Below, piece by piece: positions 9,622-17,450 of a DNA stretch of 64,000 nucleotides. The translations under genes and the position numbers were made by a program. The notes under the pieces were generated by a model. The model saw nothing but the letters and a program-made list of their open reading frames with translations. It did no database searches and had not been told where the DNA came from. Location of the stretch: NCBI RefSeq assembly GCF_016836705.1, contig NZ_JAFCGY010000018.1, positions 53,535 through 117,534 on the forward strand. The letters run 5' to 3'. This DNA is from Mesorhizobium caraganae. Lineage in GTDB: Bacteria; Pseudomonadota; Alphaproteobacteria; Rhizobiales; Rhizobiaceae. How positions within the stretch are numbered: position 1 is the first letter of the stretch; each line of letters begins with the position of its first letter.

Positions 9622-9661
9622 TCTAGGCCTTCATTGACAAGCCGCAATGAAGTGTCTAGAA
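9622..9661 (+). promoter_or_regulatory. Hairpin with overlapping candidate promoter between rpoN and hpf
   Basis: CTTCATTG (9629-9636) and CAATGAAG (9645-9652) form an 8-bp stem, extended by TCTAG/CTAGA on the outside. The same bases contain TTGACA (9634-9639) and CTAGAA (9656-9661) at 16-base spacing, a plausible promoter for hpf. It could be a terminator of rpoN, a promoter, or both. No other feature is apparent in the 294-base gap 9576-9869 apart from a second weak GC hairpin near 9661-9682. Confidence 0.4.
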
Positions 9662-9869
9662 GCCCGCCCGCATGAGACGGGCTGAATTGCCCGCATGCGG
9701 ATGGTCCGTCACGATGAAGGCCACGGGACGGCCGAGAAGGCGGATTGTGATCAACCGGAAAGTTCGGATCTAAAATCGGCGCGAGTTGACGCCGCAAAGC
9801 TTGTGCGCACGGACCACGAGTATAAACTCTGGCCAGTTTGAAGCCTGAGCAAGGAAGGTCAGTTTTCAG

Positions 9870-10454
9870 ATGAAGCTGCGCATATCGGGAAAGCACATGG
9901 ATATCGGCGATGCGTTTCGTACGCGCATCACCGACCGTGTCGGAGAGGCGATCGGAAAATATTTCGACCGCGGTTTTTCAGGGCATGTCACGGTCATCAA
10001 ATCGGGTTCGCGTTACTCCGCCGACTGCATGATCAGGCTGGATTCCGGCGCTTCGCTGCAGGCGACCGGGGACGCCCAGGATCCAACGCTTGCCTTCGAG
10101 GCGGCTGCGGATCGCCTCGAAACGCGGCTTCGGCGTTACAAGCGCCGGCTGAAATCGCACAATTCAGGCAACGGAAATGGCGAAATCACCGACATCGCCT
10201 ATACGGTGATGGCGCCGCTTGCCGACGACGACGAGGAGATTCCGGAGGATTTCGCGCCGGCCATCGTCGCCGAATCAACCATGACACTGCAGACCATGTC
10301 GGTGGCGTCGGCAGTCATCGAGCTCGACACCAAGGACAGCCCGGTCTTCGTCTTCCGCAACGCCGGAAACGACCACCTCAACATCGTCTATCGGCGGCCG
10401 GACGGAAATATCGGCTGGATCGACCCGTCCACGACCAAAGTCGCACAAGGATGA
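9870..10454 (+). CDS. hpf: Ribosome hibernation promoting factor, long form
   Basis: 194 aa. The N-terminal domain (about 1-100, MKLRISGKHMDIGDAFRTRI) is the ribosome-binding HPF/YfiA fold; the C-terminal domain (about 130-190, PVFVFRNAGNDHLNIVYRRPDGNIGWIDP) is the dimerisation domain of long HPF, which joins two 70S ribosomes into a 100S particle. It silences ribosomes in stationary phase or starvation. The start is supported by AAGGAAGG upstream. Position between rpoN and ptsN is the conserved one. Confidence 0.95.
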   Translation: MKLRISGKHMDIGDAFRTRITDRVGEAIGKYFDRGFSGHVTVIKSGSRYSADCMIRLDSGASLQATGDAQDPTLAFEAAADRLETRLRRYKRRLKSHNSGNGNGEITDIAYTVMAPLADDDEEIPEDFAPAIVAESTMTLQTMSVASAVIELDTKDSPVFVFRNAGNDHLNIVYRRPDGNIGWIDPSTTKVAQG

Positions 10455-10536
10455 CGACAATAGTCGCACAGGGATAAGAACCAGCCGCGCGAGGGGCGAG
10501 GACTGGCGACGGCAGGCGAATAAGGGATTTTCAAGC

Positions 10537-11001
10537 ATGGATCTGAGCGATCTTATCAACGTTCCGGCGATCATGCCGGCGTTGAAGGCGAACTCCAAAA
10601 AGCAGCTTCTGCAATTGCTGTCCGAGAGAGCGGCGGCGATTTCCGGCATTCCGGAGCGCGAAGTGTTCGACACCATCCTGCAGCGCGAACGGCTGGGCTC
10701 CACCGGCGTCGGCAACGGCATCGCCATTCCGCACGGCAAGCTCGCCGGGGTCAAGCGCATCGCCGGCGTCTTTGCCCGGCTGGAAACCCCGGTCGATTTC
10801 GAGGCGCTGGACGACCAGCCGGTCGATCTGGTGTTTTTGCTGCTGGCCCCGGAAGGCGCCGGCGCCGATCACCTCAAGGCGCTGTCGCGCATCGCAAGGG
10901 TGTTGCGTGACGCCGACACGGTGGCCAAGATCAGGGGCACGCGCGATGCGGTCGCCATCCACGCGCTGCTGTCGGACACGCAGGCCTCGCACGCGGCCTG
11001 A
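10537..11001 (+). CDS. ptsN: PTS IIA-like nitrogen regulatory protein PtsN (EIIA-Ntr)
   Basis: 154 aa, a single PTS EIIA type-2 domain. The phosphorylated histidine is His66 in GNGIAIPHGKL. EIIA-Ntr receives phosphate from PtsP and NPr and, depending on its phosphorylation state, affects potassium transport, KdpD and stress responses. A complete kdp operon is in this same window at 36.5-44.8 kb, so a functional link to it is possible but not shown. A strong terminator follows. Confidence 0.96.
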   Translation: MDLSDLINVPAIMPALKANSKKQLLQLLSERAAAISGIPEREVFDTILQRERLGSTGVGNGIAIPHGKLAGVKRIAGVFARLETPVDFEALDDQPVDLVFLLLAPEGAGADHLKALSRIARVLRDADTVAKIRGTRDAVAIHALLSDTQASHAA

Positions 11002-11027
11002 AGTCTTTTGGGGATTAAGTCTTCCAG

Positions 11028-11055
11028 GGGCCGCCAAAGGCGGCCCTTTGCATTT
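11028..11055 (+). terminator. Rho-independent terminator after ptsN
   Basis: GGGCCGCC (11028-11035), loop AAA, GGCGGCCC (11039-11046), then TTTGCATTT. Perfect 8-bp GC-rich stem followed by a T-rich run on the plus strand, 27 bases after the ptsN stop. Confidence 0.8.
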
Positions 11056-11090
11056 CCGATCCTGACAATCGCCGATTTCTATCGGTCAAC

Positions 11091-11134
11091 CATGATCTTG
11101 CCCGAAAACCGGTTCCCACTTTTCGGGATCGTGG
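11091..11134. repeat. Rhizobial-type palindromic intergenic repeat (44 bp)
   Basis: CATGATC and CCGAAAA on the left face TTTTCGG and GATCGTG on the right around a short centre. I recall near-identical elements (ATGATCTTGTCCGAAAACCG type) scattered between genes of many Rhizobiales; this is from memory. It lies between convergent ptsN and the DUF1150 gene, where the hairpin could also end minus-strand transcription. Single copy in this window. Confidence 0.65.
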
Positions 11135-11136
11135 TT

Positions 11137-11433
11137 TTAGTGAATGGCGACAGTGGTCAGGTCGTTTTCCATGGCGCCGGCCAGAGCCCGGTCTTTCGCA
11201 TCGGAAAGCAGGATCGGCTGGCCGTTGGCGGCAAACAGGGCCCACAAGACCATGCCGGGCGCGATTTCGCCGAGATTGGGGAAGCGACCGAGCAGTTCGT
11301 CGCTCGAGACCTTGCGGAGGTAAGCGACCGAGCCTTCGCCGAGATGGGCGAATTCGCCGCTGGTCATGGTGATGGTTTCGTCAGTTCTGGTCATTTCAAG
11401 CCTCCTTGGTGCGTGGACGCCGCTCAAGGCCAT
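11137..11433 (-). CDS. DUF1150 family protein
   Basis: 98 aa. The sequence FAHLGEGSVAYLRKVSSDEL followed by GMVLWALFAANGQPILLSDAK matches the DUF1150 family, small alphaproteobacterial proteins of unknown role. It begins 25 bases after the Hsp20 stop on the same strand, so it is probably transcribed with it from the heat-shock promoter. This pairing suggests a part in the stress response, which is inference only. Confidence 0.85.
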   Translation of the reverse strand: MALSGVHAPRRLEMTRTDETITMTSGEFAHLGEGSVAYLRKVSSDELLGRFPNLGEIAPGMVLWALFAANGQPILLSDAKDRALAGAMENDLTTVAIH

Positions 11434-11458
11434 CCCGCATGAGAGCCATCGGTAAAGA

Positions 11459-11884
11459 TCAGTCTTTCACCGATATATTTATTTTCCGTACCAGCCGTTC
11501 GGACTCCGGCCGATCGAGATCGATCGACAAAAGGCCGTTCTTCAGTTCCGCTGCGATCACCCGCATGCCGTCGGCCAGCACGAAACAGCGCTGGAACTGG
11601 CGCGCGGCGATGCCGCGGTGGAGGAATTCGCGCTCGGTGTCGTCGGTCTGACGGCCGCGCACGACCAGCTGGTTTTCCTCCGTGGTGACATCGAGATCGC
11701 TTTCGGCGAATCCCGCCACAGCGAGCGTAATGCGCAGCCTTTCGGCCTTGCCGTCGGCACCGCTGAGGCGCTCGATGTTGTAGGGAGGATAGCTGTCACC
11801 GGATTTCGCCAATCGTTCCAGGGTCTTTTCCATGGCATCGAAACCCAGGAGAAGCGGGCTGGAGAAGGGCGTCATTCGGCTCAT
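11459..11884 (-). CDS. Small heat shock protein, Hsp20/alpha-crystallin family
   Basis: 141 aa. The ATG at 11884 is preceded by AGAGGA; the frame stays open for another 400 codons upstream but that part is antisense to the nucleoside hydrolase. The alpha-crystallin domain covers about 35-130 (YNIERL, LRITLAVAGFAESDLDVTTE, LVVRGRQ, FVLADGMRVIAAELKNGLLSIDL). It holds unfolding proteins for refolding. Expression appears doubly controlled: an RpoH-type promoter and a ROSE-like thermometer lie directly upstream. Confidence 0.93.
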   Translation of the reverse strand: MSRMTPFSSPLLLGFDAMEKTLERLAKSGDSYPPYNIERLSGADGKAERLRITLAVAGFAESDLDVTTEENQLVVRGRQTDDTEREFLHRGIAARQFQRCFVLADGMRVIAAELKNGLLSIDLDRPESERLVRKINISVKD

Positions 11885-11891
11885 GTTACAC

Positions 11892-11945
11892 TGTCCTCTT
11901 TGGAGCGACATAAACTGGAAAAACCCGGATGGCATTTTTCCCGAT
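11892..11945 (-). promoter_or_regulatory. ROSE-like RNA thermometer in the hsp20 leader
   Basis: On the minus strand the leader contains TGTCGCTCCAAAGAGGACA (11910 to 11892). TGTC/GACA and CTC/GAG pair around a CAAA loop with one bulged G, hiding the AGAGGA ribosome binding site. The bulged G within T-C-G-C-T opposite the ribosome site is the hallmark of ROSE elements (UYGCU motif). A second hairpin, GGAAAAA/TTTTTCC, lies just 5'. Heating would open the short 3' stem and allow translation. Structure drawn by hand. Confidence 0.72.
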
Positions 11946-11952
11946 GGTCTTG

Positions 11953-11981
11953 ATATGGTCCGCGCCGCGGCGAAGTTCAAG
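11953..11981 (-). promoter_or_regulatory. RpoH (sigma-32)-type promoter for hsp20
   Basis: Reading the minus strand, CTTGAA (11981-11976), a 17-base spacer, then CCATAT (11958-11953). This agrees with the rhizobial RpoH consensus as I recall it (CTTGAA, 16-18 bases, CCATAT-like). Transcription would begin near 11946, giving a ~60-base leader that contains the thermometer hairpins. Confidence 0.72.
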
Positions 11982-12028
11982 CCGTCTAAAACCCCCGCCA
12001 AAAAGACTCCCCCGCATAAGGAAATGAA

Positions 12029-12970
12029 ATGCCCCAAACCCGCAAGATCATCATCGACACGGATCCCGGCCAGGACGATGCCGTCGCCATATTGCTGGCG
12101 CTCGGCAGCGCCGAGCTGGAGATCGTCGGCATCACCGCTGTTGCCGGCAACGTGCCGCTGAAATTGACCGAGAAGAACGCCAGAAAGATCTGCGAACTGG
12201 CCGGTCGCCCCGATATCAAGGTCTATGCCGGCGCCATCCGCCCGCTGGCGCGCGAACTCGTCACCGCCGAGGAAGTGCATGGCAAGACCGGCCTCAACGG
12301 CCCGCAACTGCCCGACCCGAAGATGAAGCTGCAGCACCAGTATGCGGTCGATTTCATCGTCGAGACGTTGATGAAGGAAGAGGCCGGCACGATCACGCTG
12401 TGCGCACTCGGCCCGCTCACCAATGTCGCGCTGGCGCTGATCCGCGAGCCGAAGATCGCGCCGCGCATCAAGGAAATCGTGCTGATGGGCGGCGGTTTCT
12501 TCGAGGGCGGTAATGTCACACCGACCGCCGAGTTCAACATCTATGTCGACCCGCAGGCCGCCGACCTGGTGTTCAAATCCGGCATTCCGATCGTCATGAT
12601 GCCGCTCGACGTTACCCACAAGGCGCTGACCACGGCCAAGCGCACGCAGGCCATCCGCAAGCTCGGCACCAGGGTCGGCACGGCGACGTCCGAGATGCTG
12701 GAATTCTTCGAGCGCTTCGACGAGGAGAAATACGGCACCGATGGCGGGCCGCTGCACGACCCCTGCGTCATCGCCTATCTGTTGAAGCCGGAGTTGTTCA
12801 ATGGGCGCAAGTGCAACGTCATCGTGGAAACGGCCTCCGAGCTCACCATGGGCATGACCGTGATCGACTGGTGGGGTGTGACCAAGCGGCCGAAGAACGC
12901 CATGGTGATGCGCGACATCGACCATGACGCCTTTTTCGCGCTGCTGGTGGAGCGGTTGGCGCGGCTTTAG
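12029..12970 (+). CDS. Inosine-uridine-type nucleoside hydrolase
   Basis: 313 aa. The calcium- and ribose-binding signature IIDTDPGQDDAVAILLAL is at residues ~7-24; later LCALGPLTNVALAL, GGGFFEGGNVTPTAEFNIYVDPQAA and the C-terminal region with HDPCVIAYLL carry the other metal ligands. It splits nucleosides into base and ribose, probably for salvage. A ribokinase gene lies 2.4 kb away on the opposite strand, which could use the ribose. It is divergent from hsp20. Confidence 0.93.
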   Translation: MPQTRKIIIDTDPGQDDAVAILLALGSAELEIVGITAVAGNVPLKLTEKNARKICELAGRPDIKVYAGAIRPLARELVTAEEVHGKTGLNGPQLPDPKMKLQHQYAVDFIVETLMKEEAGTITLCALGPLTNVALALIREPKIAPRIKEIVLMGGGFFEGGNVTPTAEFNIYVDPQAADLVFKSGIPIVMMPLDVTHKALTTAKRTQAIRKLGTRVGTATSEMLEFFERFDEEKYGTDGGPLHDPCVIAYLLKPELFNGRKCNVIVETASELTMGMTVIDWWGVTKRPKNAMVMRDIDHDAFFALLVERLARL

Positions 12971-12981
12971 GGGGCTTTTTA

Positions 12982-13162
12982 CCTTCTCCCCTTGTGGGGT
13001 CCGAAGGACGGGGCGAGACAAGTGGCTCGCCCCCGGGCGGTGTCGCCGCAGGCGACGGATGAGGGGGGTTCCAGGGAAAGCCAGCGTCTCACTCCGCTGG
13101 AACACTCCTCAACCGTCTCGGCGCTATCGCGCCGATCCACCTTCTCCCACAAGGGGAGAAGG
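12982..13162. repeat. Inverted repeat between convergent genes (17-bp perfect arms)
   Basis: CCTTCTCCCCTTGTGGG (12982-12998) and its exact reverse complement (13146-13162) flank 147 bases of GC-rich sequence. It fills the gap between the convergent nucleoside hydrolase and LysE genes. When transcribed from either side it can fold into one long hairpin, which could serve as a two-way terminator. Similar elements occur at 46.9-47.0 kb and 61.9-62.0 kb. Confidence 0.85.
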
Positions 13163-13173
13163 AAAAGGCGCCG

Positions 13174-13788
13174 TTACTTCGCCTTTGAAAACGCCAGCCA
13201 CAGGCCGCCGCCGACCAAAAAACTGCCGCTGATCCTGGACATCAGCTTGATGCGGCTGGCCGAGAGCAGGCGGCCGGCGCGGCTGGCGGCGAGCGCGTAG
13301 GTCGAATCCGAGACGGCGGCGAAGATCATGGCGGTGAGGCCCATGACGACGATCTGCAGCGTGTAGTTGCCCTGAGGGGCGATGAACTGCGGGAAGAAGG
13401 CGCCGAAGAAGACCAGCGTCTTGGGGTTGCTCAGCGCCATAGCCAAGCCCTGCAGGAAGAAGCCGCCGCGCGGCTTCCTGGCGGTGCCGTCGGCGTTCAG
13501 CGTGCCCTTGGCGCGGAACATCTGCACGCCCATCCATATCAGGTAGGCGGCGCCGATCAGGCGCACCCATTCGAACCAGTGGCCCATGCCCGATATCAGC
13601 GTGTTGAGGCCGATGCCGACAATCGCGATCATCACGGCAAGCCCCGCCTGCGTGCCGGCGACATTGGCGAGCCCGGCGCGCGCGCCGTGGCGGATGCCGT
13701 TAGCGATGATCAGCGTCACGGTCGGGCCGGGCACCAGGATGATGACGATGCAGGCAAGGACATAGGCGGCGTAGAGTTCCAGCGACAT
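13174..13788 (-). CDS. LysE/RhtB family amino-acid exporter
   Basis: 204 aa with about six membrane helices. The family signature is at the start: LACIVIILVPGPTVTLIIANGIRHG, then GTQAGLAVMIAIVGIG and a C-terminal LMSRISGSFLVGGGLWLA. LysE/RhtB proteins export amino acids such as lysine, threonine or homoserine lactone; the substrate is not predictable. It lies 126 bases downstream of the amidase gene on the same strand and could be co-transcribed. Confidence 0.9.
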   Translation of the reverse strand: MSLELYAAYVLACIVIILVPGPTVTLIIANGIRHGARAGLANVAGTQAGLAVMIAIVGIGLNTLISGMGHWFEWVRLIGAAYLIWMGVQMFRAKGTLNADGTARKPRGGFFLQGLAMALSNPKTLVFFGAFFPQFIAPQGNYTLQIVVMGLTAMIFAAVSDSTYALAASRAGRLLSASRIKLMSRISGSFLVGGGLWLAFSKAK

Positions 13789-13914
13789 TGGGATTCCTCG
13801 GGGATTTCCTCAGGCAGAATGCGCCACGCGCGGGCGCGGCAGGGCCTGATCAATGCACGCCGGCGACGCCGGTGCAAGCCGGCAGGAGAGGTCGCCGGCA
13901 GCCGCGGGTTGACA

Positions 13915-15375
13915 TCAGGAGGCTCCGGCCTGCCACGGCAGCGTCGCCTCATAGGCCGCGCCGGCCCTGAGCACGGCGAGATCGCCGCGCGGCCGGCCGA
14001 TCAGCTGCATGCCCATCGGCCTGCCCGCGGCGTCGAAGCCGACCGGCACGTTGAGCGCCGGACAGCCACCCAGTGTGGCGAAGGCCGAAACCTGCATCCA
14101 GCGGTGGTAGCTGTCCATCGCGCGTCCGGCGACCTCCTGCGGCCAGTGGATGCCGACTTCGAAAGGAAAGACCTGCGCCGTCGGCAGCGCGATGAGATCG
14201 AAGCGCTCGAACAGCGACAGCAGCGTGCGGTGCCAGGAGGTGCGGACAACCGACGCCGCGCGGACCTGCGGCGCCGTCAGCCGCATGGCGTTCTCTACCT
14301 CCCAGACGGCTTCCGGTTTCAGCAGGGCGCGCTTGTGCGGGTCGTCATAATGGACTTTCAGCGCCGAGCCACTGCTCGCCTGGCGCAGCGTTACGAAAGC
14401 CTGCCACAGCGCTTCGAAATCGACATCCGGCAGCAAGGGCTCGCTCACGAAGGATGCCTGGGCGAAGCGTCCGAGCCCGGCCTCGCACAGGTCGAGGATG
14501 CCGGCTTCGACCGGCAGATGACCGCCGAGATCGCCGAGCCAGCCGATGCGGCCGCCCTTTGCCGGCGTTGCCAACCCTTCGAGGAAGGAGCCAGGCTTGT
14601 CCCATGACAGTGGCGCGTGCGGGTGATAGCCCGCCTGCACATCGAGCAGCAGCGCCATGTCACGCACATTACGGCCCATCGGCCCGTCGACGCCCATCTG
14701 GGCATGAAAGACCTCGACGTCCGGTCCGCCGGGGACAAGGCCCTGCGACGGGCGGAAGCCATAGACATTGTTCCAGGCGGCCGGATTGCGCAGCGAGCCG
14801 CCGAAATCGCTACCGTCGGCGACAGGCACCATGTCCAGCGCAAGCGCGACCGCGGCGCCGCCGCTCGAGCCGCCGGCTGTGAGCGCCGGATCGAACGCGT
14901 TCAACGTCGGGCCGAACACGTTGTTATAGGTGTTGGATCCCAGCCCGAATTCGGGAACGTTGGTCTTGCCGATGATGATGGCGCCGGCCTTGCGGATGCG
15001 CTCGACGAAGAAATCATCTTCCTGCGGCACGAAATCGGCGAAGATCGGCGAGCCGGAACTGGTTCTTAAGCCGCTGGTCATGGCGAGGTCTTTTATCGCC
15101 ATCGGCAGGCCGAACAGCGTGCCGGTCGGGCCGCCCTTTGCCAGATGCGCGTCAGCCTCGTCGGCCTCGCGCAGTATGTCGGCGCGCTCGCGCAGCGACA
15201 CGATGGCGTTGACCAGCGGGTTCACCGCCTCGATACGGTCGAGGAAGGCCGTGACCACCTCGCGCACGGACAGGCGGCGAAGCCTGATCGCCTCGGCAAG
15301 GCCGATGGCGGAAAGGCGGCAAATATCGCCGGCCGGCGGCACGGCGTGCTTCGTGGCGGGGCGCATCACTGTCAT
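13915..15375 (-). CDS. Amidase signature family protein
   Basis: 486 aa. It carries the full Ser-cisSer-Lys triad: lysine in PMAIKDLAMTSGLRTSSGSP (about residue 93) and the serine loop ALTAGGSSGGAAVALALDMVP (about 165-185). The family hydrolyses amides (GatA, acetamidase and relatives). No gatB/gatC lies beside it, so it is more likely catabolic than the tRNA amidotransferase. Its ATG overlaps the stop of the upstream ribokinase gene (ATGA), so the two are translationally coupled. Confidence 0.92.
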   Translation of the reverse strand: MTVMRPATKHAVPPAGDICRLSAIGLAEAIRLRRLSVREVVTAFLDRIEAVNPLVNAIVSLRERADILREADEADAHLAKGGPTGTLFGLPMAIKDLAMTSGLRTSSGSPIFADFVPQEDDFFVERIRKAGAIIIGKTNVPEFGLGSNTYNNVFGPTLNAFDPALTAGGSSGGAAVALALDMVPVADGSDFGGSLRNPAAWNNVYGFRPSQGLVPGGPDVEVFHAQMGVDGPMGRNVRDMALLLDVQAGYHPHAPLSWDKPGSFLEGLATPAKGGRIGWLGDLGGHLPVEAGILDLCEAGLGRFAQASFVSEPLLPDVDFEALWQAFVTLRQASSGSALKVHYDDPHKRALLKPEAVWEVENAMRLTAPQVRAASVVRTSWHRTLLSLFERFDLIALPTAQVFPFEVGIHWPQEVAGRAMDSYHRWMQVSAFATLGGCPALNVPVGFDAAGRPMGMQLIGRPRGDLAVLRAGAAYEATLPWQAGAS

Positions 15376-16280
15376 CCGGCGGCGTTACGCAGGGCGGCAT
15401 CGACGTCCGCCGCCAGTGGGATCGCCGGCTGGGCGCCGGGCTTCAGGCAGGCCAGGGAGCCCGCTGCCGCGGCGCGGGTGAGAGCCTCTTCGAGCGGCAG
15501 GCCCGCCGCCAGCCCGGCTGCGAGGTAGCCGCAAAACGTATCGCCGGCACCAACCGTGTCGACAGGGGTGATCTTCAGCGCCGGCACGGTCATGAAATCG
15601 TCCGGCGTCGCCGCCAGCACGCCGTCGCCGCCGAGCGTGACGACGATGGTGCGGCCGGTCTTGCCGGCGAAGTCGCGCATGCGCGCCGGGCGGTCGCGGC
15701 CTTTCAGCGACAGCGCCTCGCCGTAAAGGTCGAATTCGGTCTCGTTGGCGACGGCGTAATCGGCCTTGCCGAGAAACGCCGCCGCCTCGGCGCGAAAGGG
15801 CGCCGTGTTGAGCACGGTGATGGCGCCGGCGGCGCGGGCGGCGTCAAGCGCGGCATCGACCGTCTGCAGGGGGATTTCGTGCTGCAGCAGGACGACGTCG
15901 CCTTTCCCTAGGAAAGCCTTGGCAAGATCGCCCGGCAGCACCGAATCATTGGCGCCCGGTACCACAGCGATGACGTTCTCGCCGTCGGCGGCGACCAGGA
16001 TCAGCGCCGTGCCGGTGGAGGCGAAGCTCTGGCCAACGCCGGAAAGATCGACCTTGCCCGCGACAAGCAGCGCCTGCGCCTCGGTGGCAAAGTTGTCCTT
16101 GCCGACGGCGCCGACCATGCGCACCTTGGCGCCGGCGCGCGCCGCGGCCAGCGCCTGGTTGGCGCCCTTGCCGCCGGGCGCGGTGGTGAAACCGGAGCCG
16201 CGGACCGTTTCACCCGGCGAAGGCAAGCGGTCGACATTGGCGATGAGGTCGAGGTTGATCGAGCCGATAACGATGATCAA
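15372..16280 (-). CDS. rbsK: Ribokinase (PfkB family)
   Basis: 302 aa. N-terminal PfkB signature GSINLDLIANVDRLPSPGET and GGKGANQALAAARAG; the C-terminal signature DTVGAGDTFCGYLAAGLA holds the catalytic aspartate and anion hole. It phosphorylates ribose or a related sugar. It is first in an operon with the amidase; a nucleoside hydrolase lies nearby, so a role in nucleoside salvage is reasonable, but other PfkB substrates are possible. Confidence 0.88.
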   Translation of the reverse strand: MIIVIGSINLDLIANVDRLPSPGETVRGSGFTTAPGGKGANQALAAARAGAKVRMVGAVGKDNFATEAQALLVAGKVDLSGVGQSFASTGTALILVAADGENVIAVVPGANDSVLPGDLAKAFLGKGDVVLLQHEIPLQTVDAALDAARAAGAITVLNTAPFRAEAAAFLGKADYAVANETEFDLYGEALSLKGRDRPARMRDFAGKTGRTIVVTLGGDGVLAATPDDFMTVPALKITPVDTVGAGDTFCGYLAAGLAAGLPLEEALTRAAAAGSLACLKPGAQPAIPLAADVDAALRNAAG

Positions 16281-16375
16281 GAAAATGCCTCCTGCGGGAT
16301 GCGCGGGAAGCTAACCTGTAAGCCGGCGGCTTGCCAGAGCGTGCGGACATTTTGCGCGATTTCCGAGGGCTCGCA

Positions 16376-16411
16376 AAACAAAAACGCCGGCGAAGGGTTT
16401 TCGCCGGCGTT
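16376..16411 (-). terminator. Rho-independent terminator after the ogt/araC-like gene
   Basis: AACGCCGGCGAA (16383-16394) and TTCGCCGGCGTT (16400-16411) make a perfect 12-bp stem with a 5-base loop. On the minus strand it is followed by TTTTGTTTTG, so it ends transcripts of the gene that stops at 16430, 18 bases before it. Confidence 0.88.
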
Positions 16412-16429
16412 GTTTGATGCGGGATGTCT

Positions 16430-17335
16430 TCAGGAAGCGGTCTGACCTGCTTCCCAACCGAGGATGGCGCGTTTGCGCGTCAGACCCCAGTGATAGCCGG
16501 TGAGCGCACCGGACTTGCCGATCGCCCGGTGGCATGGGACGACGAAGGACAACGGGTTGGCGCCGACTGCCGCGCCCACCGCCCGGCTCGCCTTCGGCGC
16601 GCCGATCCCGGCGGCGATCGAGGAGTAGGTGCAGGCTCTGCCCATCGGGATCCTGAGCAGCGCGTCCCAGACGCGCAGCTGGAAGTCGGTGCCGATCATC
16701 ACCACCCGCAGCGGCTGGTCGGCGCGCCACAGCGTCGGGTCGAAGATGCGCGCGGCATAGGGCTGGGTGGCGCTCATGTCCTCGACATAGGTCGCGTTCG
16801 GCCAACGGCCCGACATGTCGGCGAAGGCTGCCCGCTCGCCGCCCGGATCGTTGAAGGCGAGCCCGGCAAGGCCACGGTCGGTGACCATGATCAGAGCGAT
16901 GCCGAAGGGCGAGATGTGGTAGCCATAGCGGATGGTCAGCCCGGCGCCGCGCGTCTTGTAGTCGCCCGGCGACATCGCCTCATGGGTGACGAACAGGTCA
17001 TGCAGCCGGCCGGGGCCGGACATGCCAAGCTCGAACGATGTTTCGAGCAGCGGCATGCCGGAATCGAGCAGCTTGCGCGCATGGTCGAGCGTGACCGCCT
17101 GCAGGAAGGCCTTCGGCGACAGGCCGGCCCAGCGGGTGAACAGCTTTTGCAGCCCGGTCGGCGTCTCGCCGACATCGGCTGCCAGAGCCTCAAGCGAGGG
17201 CTGGTCGCGGTAGTCGAGGCTGATCTTCTCGATGGCGCGGCGCACGACCTCGTAGTCGCTGCCTTCGGGGGTGATGTCGTTCTGCAGGATCGCTGTCGGT
17301 TTCATCCGCGTATTCATGGTCATCTGGGCGTTCAT
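16430..17335 (-). CDS. Methylated-DNA--protein-cysteine methyltransferase with AraC-type HTH (Ada-like, no N-terminal Ada domain)
   Basis: 301 aa from an ATG preceded by AAGGAGATATTGCC; an upstream in-frame start at 17437 lacks a ribosome site. Residues ~20-115 are an AraC HTH (SLEALAADVGETPTGLQKLF), then the Ogt N-domain and the alkyl-accepting PCHR motif (SFVVPCHRAIGKSG, near 270). It removes alkyl groups from O6-alkylguanine by suicidal transfer to this cysteine. Unlike E. coli Ada it lacks the N-terminal phosphotriester-sensing domain, so it cannot be activated in the same way. Confidence 0.9.
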   Translation of the reverse strand: MNAQMTMNTRMKPTAILQNDITPEGSDYEVVRRAIEKISLDYRDQPSLEALAADVGETPTGLQKLFTRWAGLSPKAFLQAVTLDHARKLLDSGMPLLETSFELGMSGPGRLHDLFVTHEAMSPGDYKTRGAGLTIRYGYHISPFGIALIMVTDRGLAGLAFNDPGGERAAFADMSGRWPNATYVEDMSATQPYAARIFDPTLWRADQPLRVVMIGTDFQLRVWDALLRIPMGRACTYSSIAAGIGAPKASRAVGAAVGANPLSFVVPCHRAIGKSGALTGYHWGLTRKRAILGWEAGQTAS

Positions 17336-17450
17336 GGCAATATCTCCTTGACCGCGAATATCGTTCTTTCCGCACTCTGCAACCACCCGAAACTTGCCTT
17401 GTCGCCGACCGTTCCCAAATAGACACTGCATTGCCAAGCGGGAGCTGCCG

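Noticed and set aside
11459..13105. A 548-codon minus-strand frame
   Set aside because: Only the last 141 codons are Hsp20; the remainder is antisense to the nucleoside hydrolase.
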